Shown here piece after piece: positions 15,025 through 24,366 of a DNA stretch of 50,255 bases (position 1 is the stretch's first letter; each line of letters opens with the position of its first letter). This DNA is from Clostridia bacterium. GTDB lineage: Bacteria; Bacillota; Clostridia; RGIG6154. A program made the translations under genes and the position numbers. The stretch lies in NCBI GenBank assembly GCA_017410375.1, contig JAFQQW010000038.1, positions 1 through 50,255 of the forward strand, read 5' to 3'. The notes beneath the pieces were generated by a model. That model did not search any database and was not told the origin of the DNA. It was given only the letters and a program-made list of their open reading frames with translations.

Positions 15025-15513
15025 TTAGTCTTCGTAAAAATAATCTTTAATCAGCTTTGCGCGGATGTAGCCACGGTCCTTGGTGGTGGAATCAATGTAG
15101 AAATGTCTGGAATAATAAAAGCGGATTAAATCAAATACCTTTGCGCAGGTGTTTAAGTAGAGGTGTTCTACCTTGTGCTCGCGCATGATTTTATCGGTTA
15201 CATTCATCAGTACCTTGCCGATACCGTTGTTCTGGTGGTCAACCGAAACACCGAAACGGCTAAGATAAGCGGTGTGATCCTCTTCGTTGATATCCAAGCG
15301 GATACTGCCCACCGGCACCTCGTTAATGGTGGCAAGCAATACAACCTTGTTGCGGATATCGTTTAAAACGTCCTCTTCGGTTTCGTTTAAGGCTTCAATA
15401 TCGGACAAGCCTGCAAGCTTAATGTATTGCTTGAAAGCTTCTTTTGTAATCTGCATAACCGCGTGCACATCGTATTCGTTTGCGATACGCACATGAAAAC
15501 TGTGTTTTAACAT
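15025..15513 (-). CDS. GNAT-family N-acetyltransferase
   Basis: A 162-residue acetyl-CoA-dependent acyltransferase. The fold is visible as the N-terminal VRIANEYDVHAVMQITKEAF, the central strands VPVGSIRLDI and AYLSRFGVS, and the acetyl-CoA loop DHQNNGIGKVLM (Q/RxxGxG/A type) at about residues 95-107. The substrate is unknown. It lies between argF and the pseudouridine synthase in the arginine transcript, but it is too short for an ArgA/ArgJ enzyme and has no arginine-specific motif, so an arginine role is only a possibility. Confidence 0.85.
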   Translation of the reverse strand: MLKHSFHVRIANEYDVHAVMQITKEAFKQYIKLAGLSDIEALNETEEDVLNDIRNKVVLLATINEVPVGSIRLDINEEDHTAYLSRFGVSVDHQNNGIGKVLMNVTDKIMREHKVEHLYLNTCAKVFDLIRFYYSRHFYIDSTTKDRGYIRAKLIKDYFYED

Positions 15514-15532
15514 AGTACTTTAAAATCCTTTC

Positions 15533-16453
15533 TTAGTTGCCCATCAGCATGGTCATGATGGCTTTTTGTGCGTGCAGACGGTTTTCTGCTTCGTCAAAAA
15601 TTACAGAGTTCGGACCGTCGATAACTTCTTCTGTTACTTCGTACCCACGGTAAGCAGGCAGACAGTGCATAAATACCGCATCTTCTTTTGCGTTTTTAAA
15701 CAGCTTACCGTCAATGGTATAATCTTTGAAAATTTCAATTCTCTTTGCTTTTTCAGCTTCCTGACCCATGCTTACCCAGGTATCGGTGTAAACAGCGTCC
15801 GAATCTTTAATGGCTTCTACCGGGTCGTTGGTGATGGTGATTTTTGCACCGGTTTTCTTGCCGATTTCAATGGCTTCGTCCACAATTTCCTGTGCACATT
15901 CGTAGCCCTTGGGGGTTGCAACCGACATATCCATACCTGCCATTGCACAAGCGTGAAGCAGGGAATGGGTTACGTTGTTGCCGTCACCGATGTAAGACAT
16001 TTTCAAGCCCTCAAGCTTGCCTTTGTGTTCATACACGGTAAACAGGTCTGCCATTGCCTGGCAGGGATGCATGTAGTCGGTCAAACCGTTGATAATCGGA
16101 ATAGAGCCGTATTCCGCCAAATCCAAAACGTCCTGATGTGCATAGGTGCGAATCATAATGCCGTCTACAAAGCGAGACAGAACATTTGCAGTATCATAAA
16201 TGGTTTCGCCTCTGCCCAATTGGATGTCGGCAGAGCTTAAAAAGAGGGGATAACCGCCAAGCTCTACAGTACCCACCTCAAAGGATACACGGGTACGGGT
16301 AGAGGATTTGGTGAAAATCATACCCAATGTTTTGCCGTCCATGGGCTTGAAAGGAATGCGGTTCTTTCTCTTGTTCTTTAAATCCTCAGTTAATGAAAGT
16401 AACTGGTGAAATTCGTCTAAAGTAGCATCTGTTACGCTGATAAAATGTTTCAT
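15533..16453 (-). CDS. argF: Ornithine carbamoyltransferase
   Basis: A 306-residue enzyme that makes citrulline from ornithine and carbamoyl phosphate in arginine synthesis. The carbamoyl-phosphate loop is SSTRTR (about residue 49), HPCQAMADL carries the second phosphate contacts, and the ornithine-binding HCLPAYRG motif with its Cys is near residue 265. AAAGGAG lies 9 bases upstream of the ATG and overlaps the end of argD. A catabolic ArgF is less likely because the partner is argD and not arcA or arcC. Confidence 0.95.
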   Translation of the reverse strand: MKHFISVTDATLDEFHQLLSLTEDLKNKRKNRIPFKPMDGKTLGMIFTKSSTRTRVSFEVGTVELGGYPLFLSSADIQLGRGETIYDTANVLSRFVDGIMIRTYAHQDVLDLAEYGSIPIINGLTDYMHPCQAMADLFTVYEHKGKLEGLKMSYIGDGNNVTHSLLHACAMAGMDMSVATPKGYECAQEIVDEAIEIGKKTGAKITITNDPVEAIKDSDAVYTDTWVSMGQEAEKAKRIEIFKDYTIDGKLFKNAKEDAVFMHCLPAYRGYEVTEEVIDGPNSVIFDEAENRLHAQKAIMTMLMGN

Positions 16454-16467
16454 ATTTAAAAACTCCT

Positions 16468-17652
16468 TTACAGTATTTCAGAAAGACAAGCAATGAGCTT
16501 ATCCACATCTTCTTTGGTTACAATGAGCGGCGGCAGGAAACGTAAAATTTTGCCTGCAACCGTGCCGATTAGAAAGCCTTTTTCCTGCAAAGCCTTACAA
16601 ACGTCATCTGCAATCGGCTCTGAAAGCTCTGCACCAAGCATTAAGCCTAAACCGCGTACCTCTTTAATAACGGGCTTTTGCTTTTTAAGTTCCATCAGCT
16701 GATCTCTGAAATAGGCACCCGTTTTACAAACATTTTCTAAAATGTTTTCTTCCTGCATAATGTCGAATACAGCATTTGCTGCCGCAGTTGCGATAAAGTT
16801 ACCGCCAAAGGTGGAGCCATGGTCACCCGGCTCAAAATATTTGGCAATTTCTTCTTTTGCACAAACCGCACCAATGGGTACACCGCCGCCTAAAGCTTTC
16901 GCAAGGGTAAAAATGTCGGGCTTAAGGTCATAATGCTCGTGTGCCATAAGGCGACCTGTTCTGCCCATACCGGTCTGCACCTCGTCTATAATCAAGAGCA
17001 AGCCTTTTTCTTCGCAAAGCGCACGAACTTCCTGCATGTAGCCGTAGTCTACGGGATGCACACCGCTTTCGCCCTGCACAAGCTCTAACATGACTGCAGC
17101 CGTTTCATCGGTTACTGCATTTTTCAGAGCCTCAAAATCGTTAATTTCCACATGGGTGTACGCAGGCATCATGGGGCGGAAGGGTTTTTGATACTTTTCC
17201 TGACCCGTTGCCGCAAGGGTACCTAATGTTCTGCCATGGAAAGAGTTTACCAAAGAAATAATTTTATATTTTTCGGGATGGCCGTTTTTATAGTGGTACA
17301 TTCTGGCAAGCTTGATGGCACCTTCGTTGGCTTCTGCACCGCTGTTTCCGAAAAAGACTCTGTCTGCACAGGTGGCAGAGCAGATTTTTTCGGCTAAAAG
17401 TGCCTGTGGCTCAATGTAATAGTAATTCGAGGTGTGCAGCAGCTTTTCTGCCTGGTCCTTGATAGCCTGCACCAGCTTCGGATGGGAATGTCCCACAGCA
17501 TTTACTGCAATGCCCGACAGAAAATCATAGTATTCCTTTCCGTCATGGCTTTTAAGCAGAATGCCTTTACCACTCTCAAAGGACAAATCCTTTCTGCCGT
17601 AGGTGTGCATAATGTTCTGATTGTCTTTTTCCTTAATCTGTTCAAATGTCAT
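16468..17652 (-). CDS. argD: Acetylornithine aminotransferase
   Basis: A 394-residue PLP-dependent class III aminotransferase that makes N-acetylornithine. The family motifs are GNSGAEANEGAIKLAR, the NSFHGRTLGTLAATGQ segment, IIDEVQTGMGRTG and the PLP lysine in TLAKALGGGVPIGA. It is first in the minus-strand unit argD-argF-GNAT-rluA. The upstream region carries an ARG box and a sigma-A promoter. Earlier arginine genes (argC, argJ, argB) are not in the window. Confidence 0.95.
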   Translation of the reverse strand: MTFEQIKEKDNQNIMHTYGRKDLSFESGKGILLKSHDGKEYYDFLSGIAVNAVGHSHPKLVQAIKDQAEKLLHTSNYYYIEPQALLAEKICSATCADRVFFGNSGAEANEGAIKLARMYHYKNGHPEKYKIISLVNSFHGRTLGTLAATGQEKYQKPFRPMMPAYTHVEINDFEALKNAVTDETAAVMLELVQGESGVHPVDYGYMQEVRALCEEKGLLLIIDEVQTGMGRTGRLMAHEHYDLKPDIFTLAKALGGGVPIGAVCAKEEIAKYFEPGDHGSTFGGNFIATAAANAVFDIMQEENILENVCKTGAYFRDQLMELKKQKPVIKEVRGLGLMLGAELSEPIADDVCKALQEKGFLIGTVAGKILRFLPPLIVTKEDVDKLIACLSEIL

Positions 17653-17706
17653 AGTTTATAAAACCTCCGGGTCTTAGGACGCACATACTGCGCCGAAATT
17701 CTTCAT

Positions 17707-17766
17707 ATAATAGGGAAGTAAACTTGAATATTTAACATTCTACCACAGAATGAATAAAAATGCAAT
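17707..17766 (-). promoter_or_regulatory. argD promoter with ArgR/AhrC-type ARG boxes
   Basis: On the minus strand TTAAAT (17735-17730) is 17 bases from TATTAT (17712-17707). The plus-strand 18-mer at 17749-17766 matches the Bacillus ARG box CATGAATAAAAATKCAAK at 17 of 18 positions; a weaker box-like copy at 17723-17740 covers the -35 element. This arrangement fits arginine-dependent repression by an ArgR/AhrC hexamer. No argR gene is in the window. Confidence 0.75.
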
Positions 17767-17866
17767 AGCAAAATGCAAAAAATATAAATTTTATGAAATT
17801 TAAAGAAAACGGAAGAAAACAAAAGAAAAACAATTAAAAATGTCCGAAAAATCCGAAAATACAGCC

Positions 17867-17922
17867 TTGAACAATTCTTTGAATGTGCTATAATGAAGTT
17901 GTAAAAGTCAAAGAAAGTCAAA
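17867..17922 (+). promoter_or_regulatory. ctsR promoter with CtsR operator
   Basis: TTGAAC (17867-17872), 16 bases, TATAAT (17889-17894). The operator is the heptamer direct repeat AGTCAAA-GAA-AGTCAAA (17906-17922), an exact match to the CtsR consensus, placed just after the expected start of transcription. The operon is therefore autoregulated and heat-induced. Confidence 0.92.
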
Positions 17923-17941
17923 GTCTAAAACGGAGGATGGT

Positions 17942-18391
17942 ATGAAAATCAGTGATATTATAGAAAGCTTTTTAAAGGAAATGATAGAAGAGGAAAACGG
18001 GGAAGCCAACTTTCAGCGCAATGAGCTGGCAAGCCGTTTGAATTGTGTACCCTCGCAGATTAACTATGTGATAAATTCCCGCTTTACCAATGACCATGGC
18101 TACATTGTAGAAAGCAGAAGAGGGGGCGGCGGCAGCATCACCATCCGTCGGGTAAAAACCGATAAATCGGGGTATATTATGCACATTGTAGCAGGAATGG
18201 GCGATACGCTCAGCCAGCAAAGTGCATTTGCTTTTATCAAGAATTTTACCGATTACGGTATCGTTTCGGAGCGGGAGGCAAAGCTGATGACTGCGGCAAT
18301 TTCCAACAGCGTTCTTCGCAGAATAACGCAGCCCGGCCAGGATATGCTTCGGGCGTCCATTATCAAAAATATGCTTGTAAGCTTAGTGTGA
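17942..18391 (+). CDS. ctsR: Transcriptional repressor CtsR
   Basis: A 149-residue repressor of class III heat-shock genes. The N-terminal winged helix-turn-helix is seen in NELASRLNCVPSQINYVI followed by the wing with the conserved GGGG (SRRGGGGSI), the glycine-rich loop that senses heat. The C-terminal dimerisation domain has IVSEREAKLMTAAI. GGAGG lies 6 bases before the start. The operator lies upstream of its own gene. In Bacillus, McsA and McsB inactivate CtsR; here only a McsA-type zinc finger remains, as part of the next reading frame, and no mcsB is seen. Confidence 0.96.
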   Translation: MKISDIIESFLKEMIEEENGEANFQRNELASRLNCVPSQINYVINSRFTNDHGYIVESRRGGGGSITIRRVKTDKSGYIMHIVAGMGDTLSQQSAFAFIKNFTDYGIVSEREAKLMTAAISNSVLRRITQPGQDMLRASIIKNMLVSLV

Positions 18392-18412
18392 TCAGCAAAG
18401 GAGGAAATAGGT

Positions 18413-21031
18413 ATGATTTGTCAGGTATGTGGTAAAAATGTAGCAAGTATCCATTTGCAACGTGTTGTAAATGGAAAGCGCAGTGCCATTTATTTGTGCA
18501 CAGCCTGTGCCAATGCACTGCAAAATAGTAAAAATGCAAATAATATGCATAAAAATACGGAAGGAGTGGGTTTTATGCCATTCTTTGAGAGTAAGTTTAC
18601 CGATAAAGCGGAAAGTGTAATCAAAAAGGCAAACGAAATGGCGCTGGAATGGGGGCATGGTTTCGTGGGCACCGAGCATATTTTATACGGACTCTCGGTG
18701 ATTGACAATTCCGTTGCGTTTAATGTGTTGAAAGAATACGGCATCACGCCCGAAAACATTATTGAACGGGTTCGTAAAATCCGTGGTATAGATATGCCGG
18801 TAAGTGCGGTGCGCGGCATGACCCCGAGATTAAAGCGAATTGTGGAATTAAGCTTTCTGGAAGCCCAGAAGCTTGGACACAGCTATATCGGTACAGAACA
18901 TATTTTAATGGCGATACTCCGGGACGGTGAAAGTGTTGCGGCACGCATCATTTCCGAGCTTTCGGACAGTGCCGAGAAGATTTATTACGATTTAATCAAG
19001 GCGTACGGCGATGAAAACCAGGCGGAAGAAATGACAGAGGATTTGGTGAATAAGAAGAACAAAAATCCCGCAACCCCTACCTTAGATGAGTTCGGCAGAG
19101 ATTTGACCAAAATGGCATCCGAAGGAAAGTTTGACCCGGTTATCGGCAGAAGCAAAGAAATTGATCGCGTGATTCAGGTGCTCTCCCGACGTACCAAAAA
19201 CAACCCTTGCTTAATCGGTGAGCCGGGTGTCGGTAAAACGGCTATTGCAGAGGGATTGGCGCAAAAGATTTACGAGGGTCAGGTGCCCGAGATTTTAAAA
19301 GAAAAGCGCGTAATCACCTTGGATTTGTCTTCTATGGTGGCAGGTGCCAAATACCGCGGTGAGTTTGAAGAGCGCATGAAAAAGGCGGTCGACGAGCTGA
19401 AAGCCGACGGTAACATCATCTTGTTTATTGATGAAATCCATACCATTGTAGGTGCAGGTGCCGCTGAAGGCGCAATTGATGCTTCCAACATCTTAAAGCC
19501 GTCCTTAGCACGCGGAGAGGTACAGCTGATTGGTGCAACCACCATCAACGAATACAGAAAATACATTGAAAAAGATGCGGCGCTTGAACGTAGATTCCAG
19601 CCCATTACAGTGGGTGAGCCGACCGTGGATGAAACCATTATGATTTTAATGGGACTGAGAGATAAATACGAGGCACATCACAAGGTAGAAATCACAGACG
19701 GTGCATTAATCGCCGCGGCAAAGCTTTCGGCACGATACATTACAGACCGTTTCCTGCCCGACAAAGCCATTGACCTGGTAGACGAAGCGGCAGCAGGCGT
19801 GAAATTAAAATCCTTTACGGCACCCTCTGCTTTAAGTGATAAGCGAAATGAGTTTGAAAAGGTAAAAGCGGAAAAGGAAAGTGCCATTGCGGCGCAGGAT
19901 TTTGAAAAAGCGGCGTCTTTGCGTGACAGAGAATCCACCCTCGCAAAAGAAATCGAAGAGGAAAAAGAAAGCTGGAAAAAAGAGGCACAAATCCGTAAAA
20001 CCGCAGTTACCGAGGCAGAAATTGCAGGCATTATTGCCCAGTGGACGGGAATTCCCGTAAACCGCCTGCAGGAGGAAGAAAGCCAAAGACTTTTACATCT
20101 GGCAGATACACTCCATAACCGTGTTATCGGTCAGAACGAGGCTGTCGAATCCCTTGCCAAAGCAGTAAAGCGCGGCAGAGTGGGCTTAAAAGACCCCAAA
20201 CGTCCCATCGGCTCGTTTATTTTCTGCGGACCGACGGGCGTAGGTAAAACTGAGCTTTGTAAAGCCCTTGCCGAAGCGGTATTCGGGGACGAAAATGCCA
20301 TGGTGCGTTTAGATATGTCCGAGTACATGGAGAAGCACACCGTGTCCCGTTTAGTTGGCTCACCTCCGGGATATGTGGGCTACGAAGAGGGCGGTCAGCT
20401 TTCCGAAAAGGTGAGAAGAAAACCCTATTGCGTAGTGCTGTTTGACGAAATTGAAAAGGCGCACCCCGATGTATTCAATATGCTTCTGCAGATCTTAGAG
20501 GACGGTATTTTAACCGATTCCCAGGGCAGAAAGATTGACTTTAAGAACACCATTGTGATTATGACTTCCAACGTGGGTGCAACGCACATTGTTTCGCCGA
20601 AAAAACAGTCATTAGGCTTTGGCGATGCATTAAGCGATGCGGAAAAGGATTATGCACAAATCAAGGAAAGCGTGCTGGGTGACTTGAAGCACACCTTCAA
20701 GCCCGAATTTTTAAACCGCGTAGACGACATCATTGTGTTTGACCGCTTGAAGAAAGAGGAAATCAAGCTGATTGCGGGCAATATGTTAAAGACACTTTTA
20801 GAGCGACTTTCGGCAAACGAAATTACCGCGACCGTTTCGGATGCGGCAATCGAAATGCTCTCGGATGCAGGCTTTGACCCTATCTACGGCGCAAGACCGC
20901 TCCGACGTGCCATTGTGTCAAAGGTGGAAGATACCTTGGCAGAAGCCATGCTGGACGGCACGGTTAAAGCAGGTGACACCATTCTTCTTGACGCAGACAG
21001 CGACAAAATTGTTATTAAAAAAGAACAGTAA
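18413..21031 (+). CDS. clpC: ClpC AAA+ unfoldase with in-frame McsA-type zinc finger at the N-terminus
   Basis: The full frame is 872 residues. Residues 1-54 start [10 protein letters not shown] and carry Cys3, Cys6, Cys29 and Cys32, a CxxC/CxxC zinc finger as at the start of McsA. From residue 55 ([13 protein letters not shown]) it is a complete ClpC of 818 residues: Clp N-domain repeats, AAA1 with GEPGVGKTA, a UVR-like middle coiled coil, AAA2 with GPTGVGKTE, and the C-terminal D2-small domain. It feeds unfolded proteins to ClpP. Two starts look equally good: 18413 (AAAGGAGG, spacing 8) and 18575 (AAGGAG, spacing 8). Long and short forms could both be made. The gene ends the ctsR operon. 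Confidence 0.92.
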   Translation: MICQVCGKNVASIHLQRVVNGKRSAIYLCTACANALQNSKNANNMHKNTEGVGFMPFFESKFTDKAESVIKKANEMALEWGHGFVGTEHILYGLSVIDNSVAFNVLKEYGITPENIIERVRKIRGIDMPVSAVRGMTPRLKRIVELSFLEAQKLGHSYIGTEHILMAILRDGESVAARIISELSDSAEKIYYDLIKAYGDENQAEEMTEDLVNKKNKNPATPTLDEFGRDLTKMASEGKFDPVIGRSKEIDRVIQVLSRRTKNNPCLIGEPGVGKTAIAEGLAQKIYEGQVPEILKEKRVITLDLSSMVAGAKYRGEFEERMKKAVDELKADGNIILFIDEIHTIVGAGAAEGAIDASNILKPSLARGEVQLIGATTINEYRKYIEKDAALERRFQPITVGEPTVDETIMILMGLRDKYEAHHKVEITDGALIAAAKLSARYITDRFLPDKAIDLVDEAAAGVKLKSFTAPSALSDKRNEFEKVKAEKESAIAAQDFEKAASLRDRESTLAKEIEEEKESWKKEAQIRKTAVTEAEIAGIIAQWTGIPVNRLQEEESQRLLHLADTLHNRVIGQNEAVESLAKAVKRGRVGLKDPKRPIGSFIFCGPTGVGKTELCKALAEAVFGDENAMVRLDMSEYMEKHTVSRLVGSPPGYVGYEEGGQLSEKVRRKPYCVVLFDEIEKAHPDVFNMLLQILEDGILTDSQGRKIDFKNTIVIMTSNVGATHIVSPKKQSLGFGDALSDAEKDYAQIKESVLGDLKHTFKPEFLNRVDDIIVFDRLKKEEIKLIAGNMLKTLLERLSANEITATVSDAAIEMLSDAGFDPIYGARPLRRAIVSKVEDTLAEAMLDGTVKAGDTILLDADSDKIVIKKEQ
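18561..18577 (+). promoter_or_regulatory. Internal ribosome binding site and start for short ClpC
   Basis: AAGGAG (18561-18566) lies 8 bases before an in-frame ATG (18575) at the place where stand-alone ClpC proteins begin. It would give a ClpC without the zinc finger. Confidence 0.7.
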
Positions 21032-21065
21032 AAAATATCGTACGCAATTGCGTACGATATTTTTT
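21030..21065. terminator. Bidirectional terminator between clpC and GH16 gene
   Basis: A perfect 36-base palindrome centred between 21047 and 21048, with A/T runs on both outer sides. It serves the convergent genes on both strands and overlaps the last bases of each. Confidence 0.9.
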
Positions 21066-24000
21066 ATTGCTTATCAAACTGTTCAATCTGTTTAAACATT
21101 TCTTCGTCTGACGGATAGGTTTTGTCGCCGATGACCACAAAACGGTCGGGAATCCAGGTGACCGTTTTACCTAACCCCTCCGAAATGGCACGCACAGGCA
21201 CAAGTGTTCTGCCGTTTTCCACAAAGGGAGGCGTGTCTAAGCTTTTCTGCACACCGTTTACTGCCATGATATTGCTTCCCACATTCATGATGATACGATT
21301 GCCGTTAAGCTCGATGACAATGCCCCGGGTTTCTTCCACATAGGTAACCGTTGCGCCTAATGCTTCTGCAATAAACCGAATGGGAACCATGGTTCTGTCA
21401 TTTACCGTCTTGGGGCGAACATCAGGGTTGTTTGCATCTACCGAAAGCTTTTCACCGAATGTCCACACATAACGGTCGCCAAGCTCTAAAATCAACACAT
21501 CCTCCACGGGCATCATTTCGGTAGAGGTGATTGCCGCGGAAGAAGCGCGAAGGAGTCCGCCGTAATCTTTATCAATCTGTACCGTTACCTTGTCGCCTTT
21601 TTTAAGGCTTTCTGTGCCTAAAACTTCCCAGCCGGTTTCGCCTGTTGTAAGGTCTATGCCGGTCTCTTTTTTGTTTGCACCGTTTACCGTATAGAAAACA
21701 TGGCAGTTTTTGCCGGTGTTTTCATGTATCAGCTTGTAAAAGCAAATATTAAACAAGCCGTCTTTGGGTACTTCAATTTCAAATTTTGCCGAGGCAGGAC
21801 CGTCCTCTTCATACGAATAAGAGGTGTTGGTGTTCAAATACCCCACAAGTGTGCTGTTGTTCCAGGTGCCTGTGGAAGAAAAGCCTTTATCGTGAATGGT
21901 TTTTACATACATCTCACCCAATGATACGTTTTCATACTTTGTGGTGTAGGGGCGATGCTTGTCCACTACATCACCGTCAATTGCATAAAAGCTCGGGTTG
22001 TCCAGCATAATCCATTGACCTGCCTTAGCATCCGAAATGATTTCAACCGTCAACTGATTGTCTTTTACTTCTATGCCGTCTAAGGTGATTTTGGTCATCC
22101 TGTCTGTCTGCGGAATGCCGATTTCTGCAATTTTTTCACCGTCATATCCGCTGAGACGAATCTTTGCTTCCTTCTGTCCGCCCGAGGACATGACATGCGC
22201 TTCAAAATTGTGTTGACCGTTTGGAATGTGGTACAGCTTCTGGAAAGTGGTGACTTTGTAATCTTTGTCTCCCCGGTGTGCAAGTACATGGTTACCGCCA
22301 ACTGCAAATTCGTCGTTGCGTTCAACAATACTTACATCAATGTCGCCCGTTTCGCCCCAGGCAACGGGATTCTGCAACGGCAGGGGAGCGGTGGCGTAGT
22401 CGGGATTGTCATTGTATTCAAATTCGCTTGCGCCCAAAAGGTTAATGTCCTTTAAAGGCTTTGCGTAAAATTTTGCATAATCAAAAGAGTTTTCTGCAGG
22501 AAGCTTTGATTTGTCAGCTAAAGTGTCACCCGATTCCCAGGCGAGGGTGGTAATCCACATAAACTGTTGCGAATAGTGCAGAAAAGCCTCTTTTCCGTTT
22601 TTGCTGAATACAAGCTCACCGTCAACATAGTAATTGATGCGGTCAGGAAGCCATTCCAAGCCGTAAACATGCTCTTCGTTGATGTTAAATCCGTCTAAAA
22701 TATCATTGTAAAAGCCAACCTTTGTACCGATGGTGCAGTAATAGTTGCAGGCAACATTCGGTCGGTCGGAGTTGAATTCAAAATCCAGCTCCTGGGTGTG
22801 CAGATTTTCAATATTTTTGGTGTAGTCGCTGGCACTTGCGCCGTGTAACCAGAAAGCGGAGTGTATACCGCCTGTTACATTGGTGAGCTTGCCCTTGAAT
22901 TCATAATAGCCGTAGCCAAACAGCTTGTTGGAAATAATACCGCCACCCGTGATGGTGTCCACGCCGTTAATATCCTTGTATTCTACATTGTGATACATTC
23001 TGCCGTCATGGGTGAACACGTTCATCGCCATGTTTTTACCGCCGTTCCGCTCGTCTAAGCGATAGTGCCAGATGTCGGGGTTGATGGGTGTGTCAAAGCT
23101 TTCTTCAAATAAAAGTGTGTAGTTTGCATCGGGTGCGCCTGATACAGAGGTCAGAAAGGATTCTCTTTCCGCATCGGGCTGATACGCGCTGAGCGGTGTG
23201 CCCGGGTCGGTGGGTACGTCCTTGATTTTTGCGTTTTCAGGGATTTCGGTCACCGCTTTGTCGGTGGGTACAAGCTTGATGGCACTTGTTCGGATAATGC
23301 CGACACGGTTTAGTATTTCGGCAGATTCGTTGCCATCACCCGAAAAATCAAACACGCCCAAATAGCTCCAGGCGGGAGTTTCAAGATCGCCAAATGCCTG
23401 ACGAACCATAAAATCGTCCATCTTGCCGTTGTGATGCAAGGTCATATCCACGTTGCTGAAATTGCGGAAGTGAGGCATCGCCCAGTAATACATTTCATAG
23501 TTACCGGGTTCGATATTTTCAATTTTAAAGGTCAGGGTTGCACCTGCTTTATCGGAATACAAATGTGTACCGCCATCATAACCCGGAACGGCTGAGGAGG
23601 TGGTCCATCTGCCGGTGGTTTCGGTGTAAGGGATTACAATTTCGTTTGCAAAAGACTCGAGGGTCAGCCCTTCGGGTAATTCTACCTTAGGTCCTGCGTT
23701 GACATCTTCCTCGGTGACCGCTTTGTCGGTGGGAACGAGCTTTACCGCATTTGCACGAAGAACTCCGCCGGGATTGGTAATGAAAAGCTTCTCGTCTGCA
23801 GAACCGCTTAAGTCAAACACCCCCAAAGATACCCAACCGGGTGCGACCGTTTCGTCCGCGTTAATCTGTGCACTTAAGCTTCTCTCGGTTGTCTTACCGT
23901 TGTGGCTGATTTCCAGAGTGAATTTTTTGCCGTACTTGGAGTGGGGCATCAGCCAGTAATACAGTTCATAGTTTCCTTTTTTCACTTTATCGAATTCAAA

Positions 24001-24225
24001 GGTAACCGTATCTCCTGCCGCGTTGGAAAAAATGTGTGTTCCGCCGTCGTGGCTTGCCACCGCAGAGGATTCGGTCCACAAACCCGTGGTATCGGTTACG
24101 GGAATAATTATTTCATTGCCGAAACTTTCGGTTGTGTAGGTATAACCTGCAGGCTCGGATGCCGCAAAAACAGTTATACCGCTTAAAAGAATACAAATCA
24201 GAAGTATGCAGATTGTTTTTTTCAT
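21064..24225 (-). CDS. Secreted GH16-family glycoside hydrolase with golvesin-like and copper-amine-oxidase-N-like domains
   Basis: A 1053-residue exported protein with a signal peptide at 1-21. Two golvesin/Xly-CBD-like modules (about 30-170 and 190-330) share PGNYEMYYWAMPH- and AIKLVPTDKAVTE-type segments. A GH16 domain follows (about 365-600) with the catalytic ExDxE motif at E479-L-D481-F-E483, which fits a retaining endo-beta-glucanase, galactanase or related enzyme. A third golvesin-like module lies at about 780-905, and a PF07833-type domain (two repeats, DRTMVPIRFIAEALGA and GRTLVPVRAISEGLG) at about 925-1035. The substrate cannot be read from the motif alone. The gene is divergent from a PocR/AraC regulator that may control it. 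AGAGAGGTG precedes the ATG. Confidence 0.85.
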   Translation of the reverse strand: MKKTICILLICILLSGITVFAASEPAGYTYTTESFGNEIIIPVTDTTGLWTESSAVASHDGGTHIFSNAAGDTVTFEFDKVKKGNYELYYWLMPHSKYGKKFTLEISHNGKTTERSLSAQINADETVAPGWVSLGVFDLSGSADEKLFITNPGGVLRANAVKLVPTDKAVTEEDVNAGPKVELPEGLTLESFANEIVIPYTETTGRWTTSSAVPGYDGGTHLYSDKAGATLTFKIENIEPGNYEMYYWAMPHFRNFSNVDMTLHHNGKMDDFMVRQAFGDLETPAWSYLGVFDFSGDGNESAEILNRVGIIRTSAIKLVPTDKAVTEIPENAKIKDVPTDPGTPLSAYQPDAERESFLTSVSGAPDANYTLLFEESFDTPINPDIWHYRLDERNGGKNMAMNVFTHDGRMYHNVEYKDINGVDTITGGGIISNKLFGYGYYEFKGKLTNVTGGIHSAFWLHGASASDYTKNIENLHTQELDFEFNSDRPNVACNYYCTIGTKVGFYNDILDGFNINEEHVYGLEWLPDRINYYVDGELVFSKNGKEAFLHYSQQFMWITTLAWESGDTLADKSKLPAENSFDYAKFYAKPLKDINLLGASEFEYNDNPDYATAPLPLQNPVAWGETGDIDVSIVERNDEFAVGGNHVLAHRGDKDYKVTTFQKLYHIPNGQHNFEAHVMSSGGQKEAKIRLSGYDGEKIAEIGIPQTDRMTKITLDGIEVKDNQLTVEIISDAKAGQWIMLDNPSFYAIDGDVVDKHRPYTTKYENVSLGEMYVKTIHDKGFSSTGTWNNSTLVGYLNTNTSYSYEEDGPASAKFEIEVPKDGLFNICFYKLIHENTGKNCHVFYTVNGANKKETGIDLTTGETGWEVLGTESLKKGDKVTVQIDKDYGGLLRASSAAITSTEMMPVEDVLILELGDRYVWTFGEKLSVDANNPDVRPKTVNDRTMVPIRFIAEALGATVTYVEETRGIVIELNGNRIIMNVGSNIMAVNGVQKSLDTPPFVENGRTLVPVRAISEGLGKTVTWIPDRFVVIGDKTYPSDEEMFKQIEQFDKQ

Positions 24226-24247
24226 AAGAACACCTCTCTTTGTTTCT

Positions 24248-24256
24248 ATTGTACCA
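24248..24256 (-). promoter_or_regulatory. Extended -10 promoter of GH16 gene
   Basis: On the minus strand TGG-TACAAT forms an extended -10 with no clear -35, as expected for an activator-dependent promoter. An imperfect inverted repeat around 24257-24276 (CTAC...GTAG core) lies just upstream and is a candidate regulator site. Confidence 0.45.
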
Positions 24257-24318
24257 TACTACGGTGCAGTAGGTATAGGAAAAACATTTTTAAAAATGGT
24301 AATTTCATGCATTAAGAG

Positions 24319-24347
24319 TTGACGAACATACAATTTTAAAGTATAAT
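24319..24347 (+). promoter_or_regulatory. Sigma-A promoter of PocR/AraC regulator
   Basis: TTGACG (24319-24324), 17 bases, TATAAT (24342-24347). The start of transcription is about 12 bases before the TTG codon. Confidence 0.75.
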
Positions 24348-24366
24348 CAAAGCAAGGGGTGATTTT

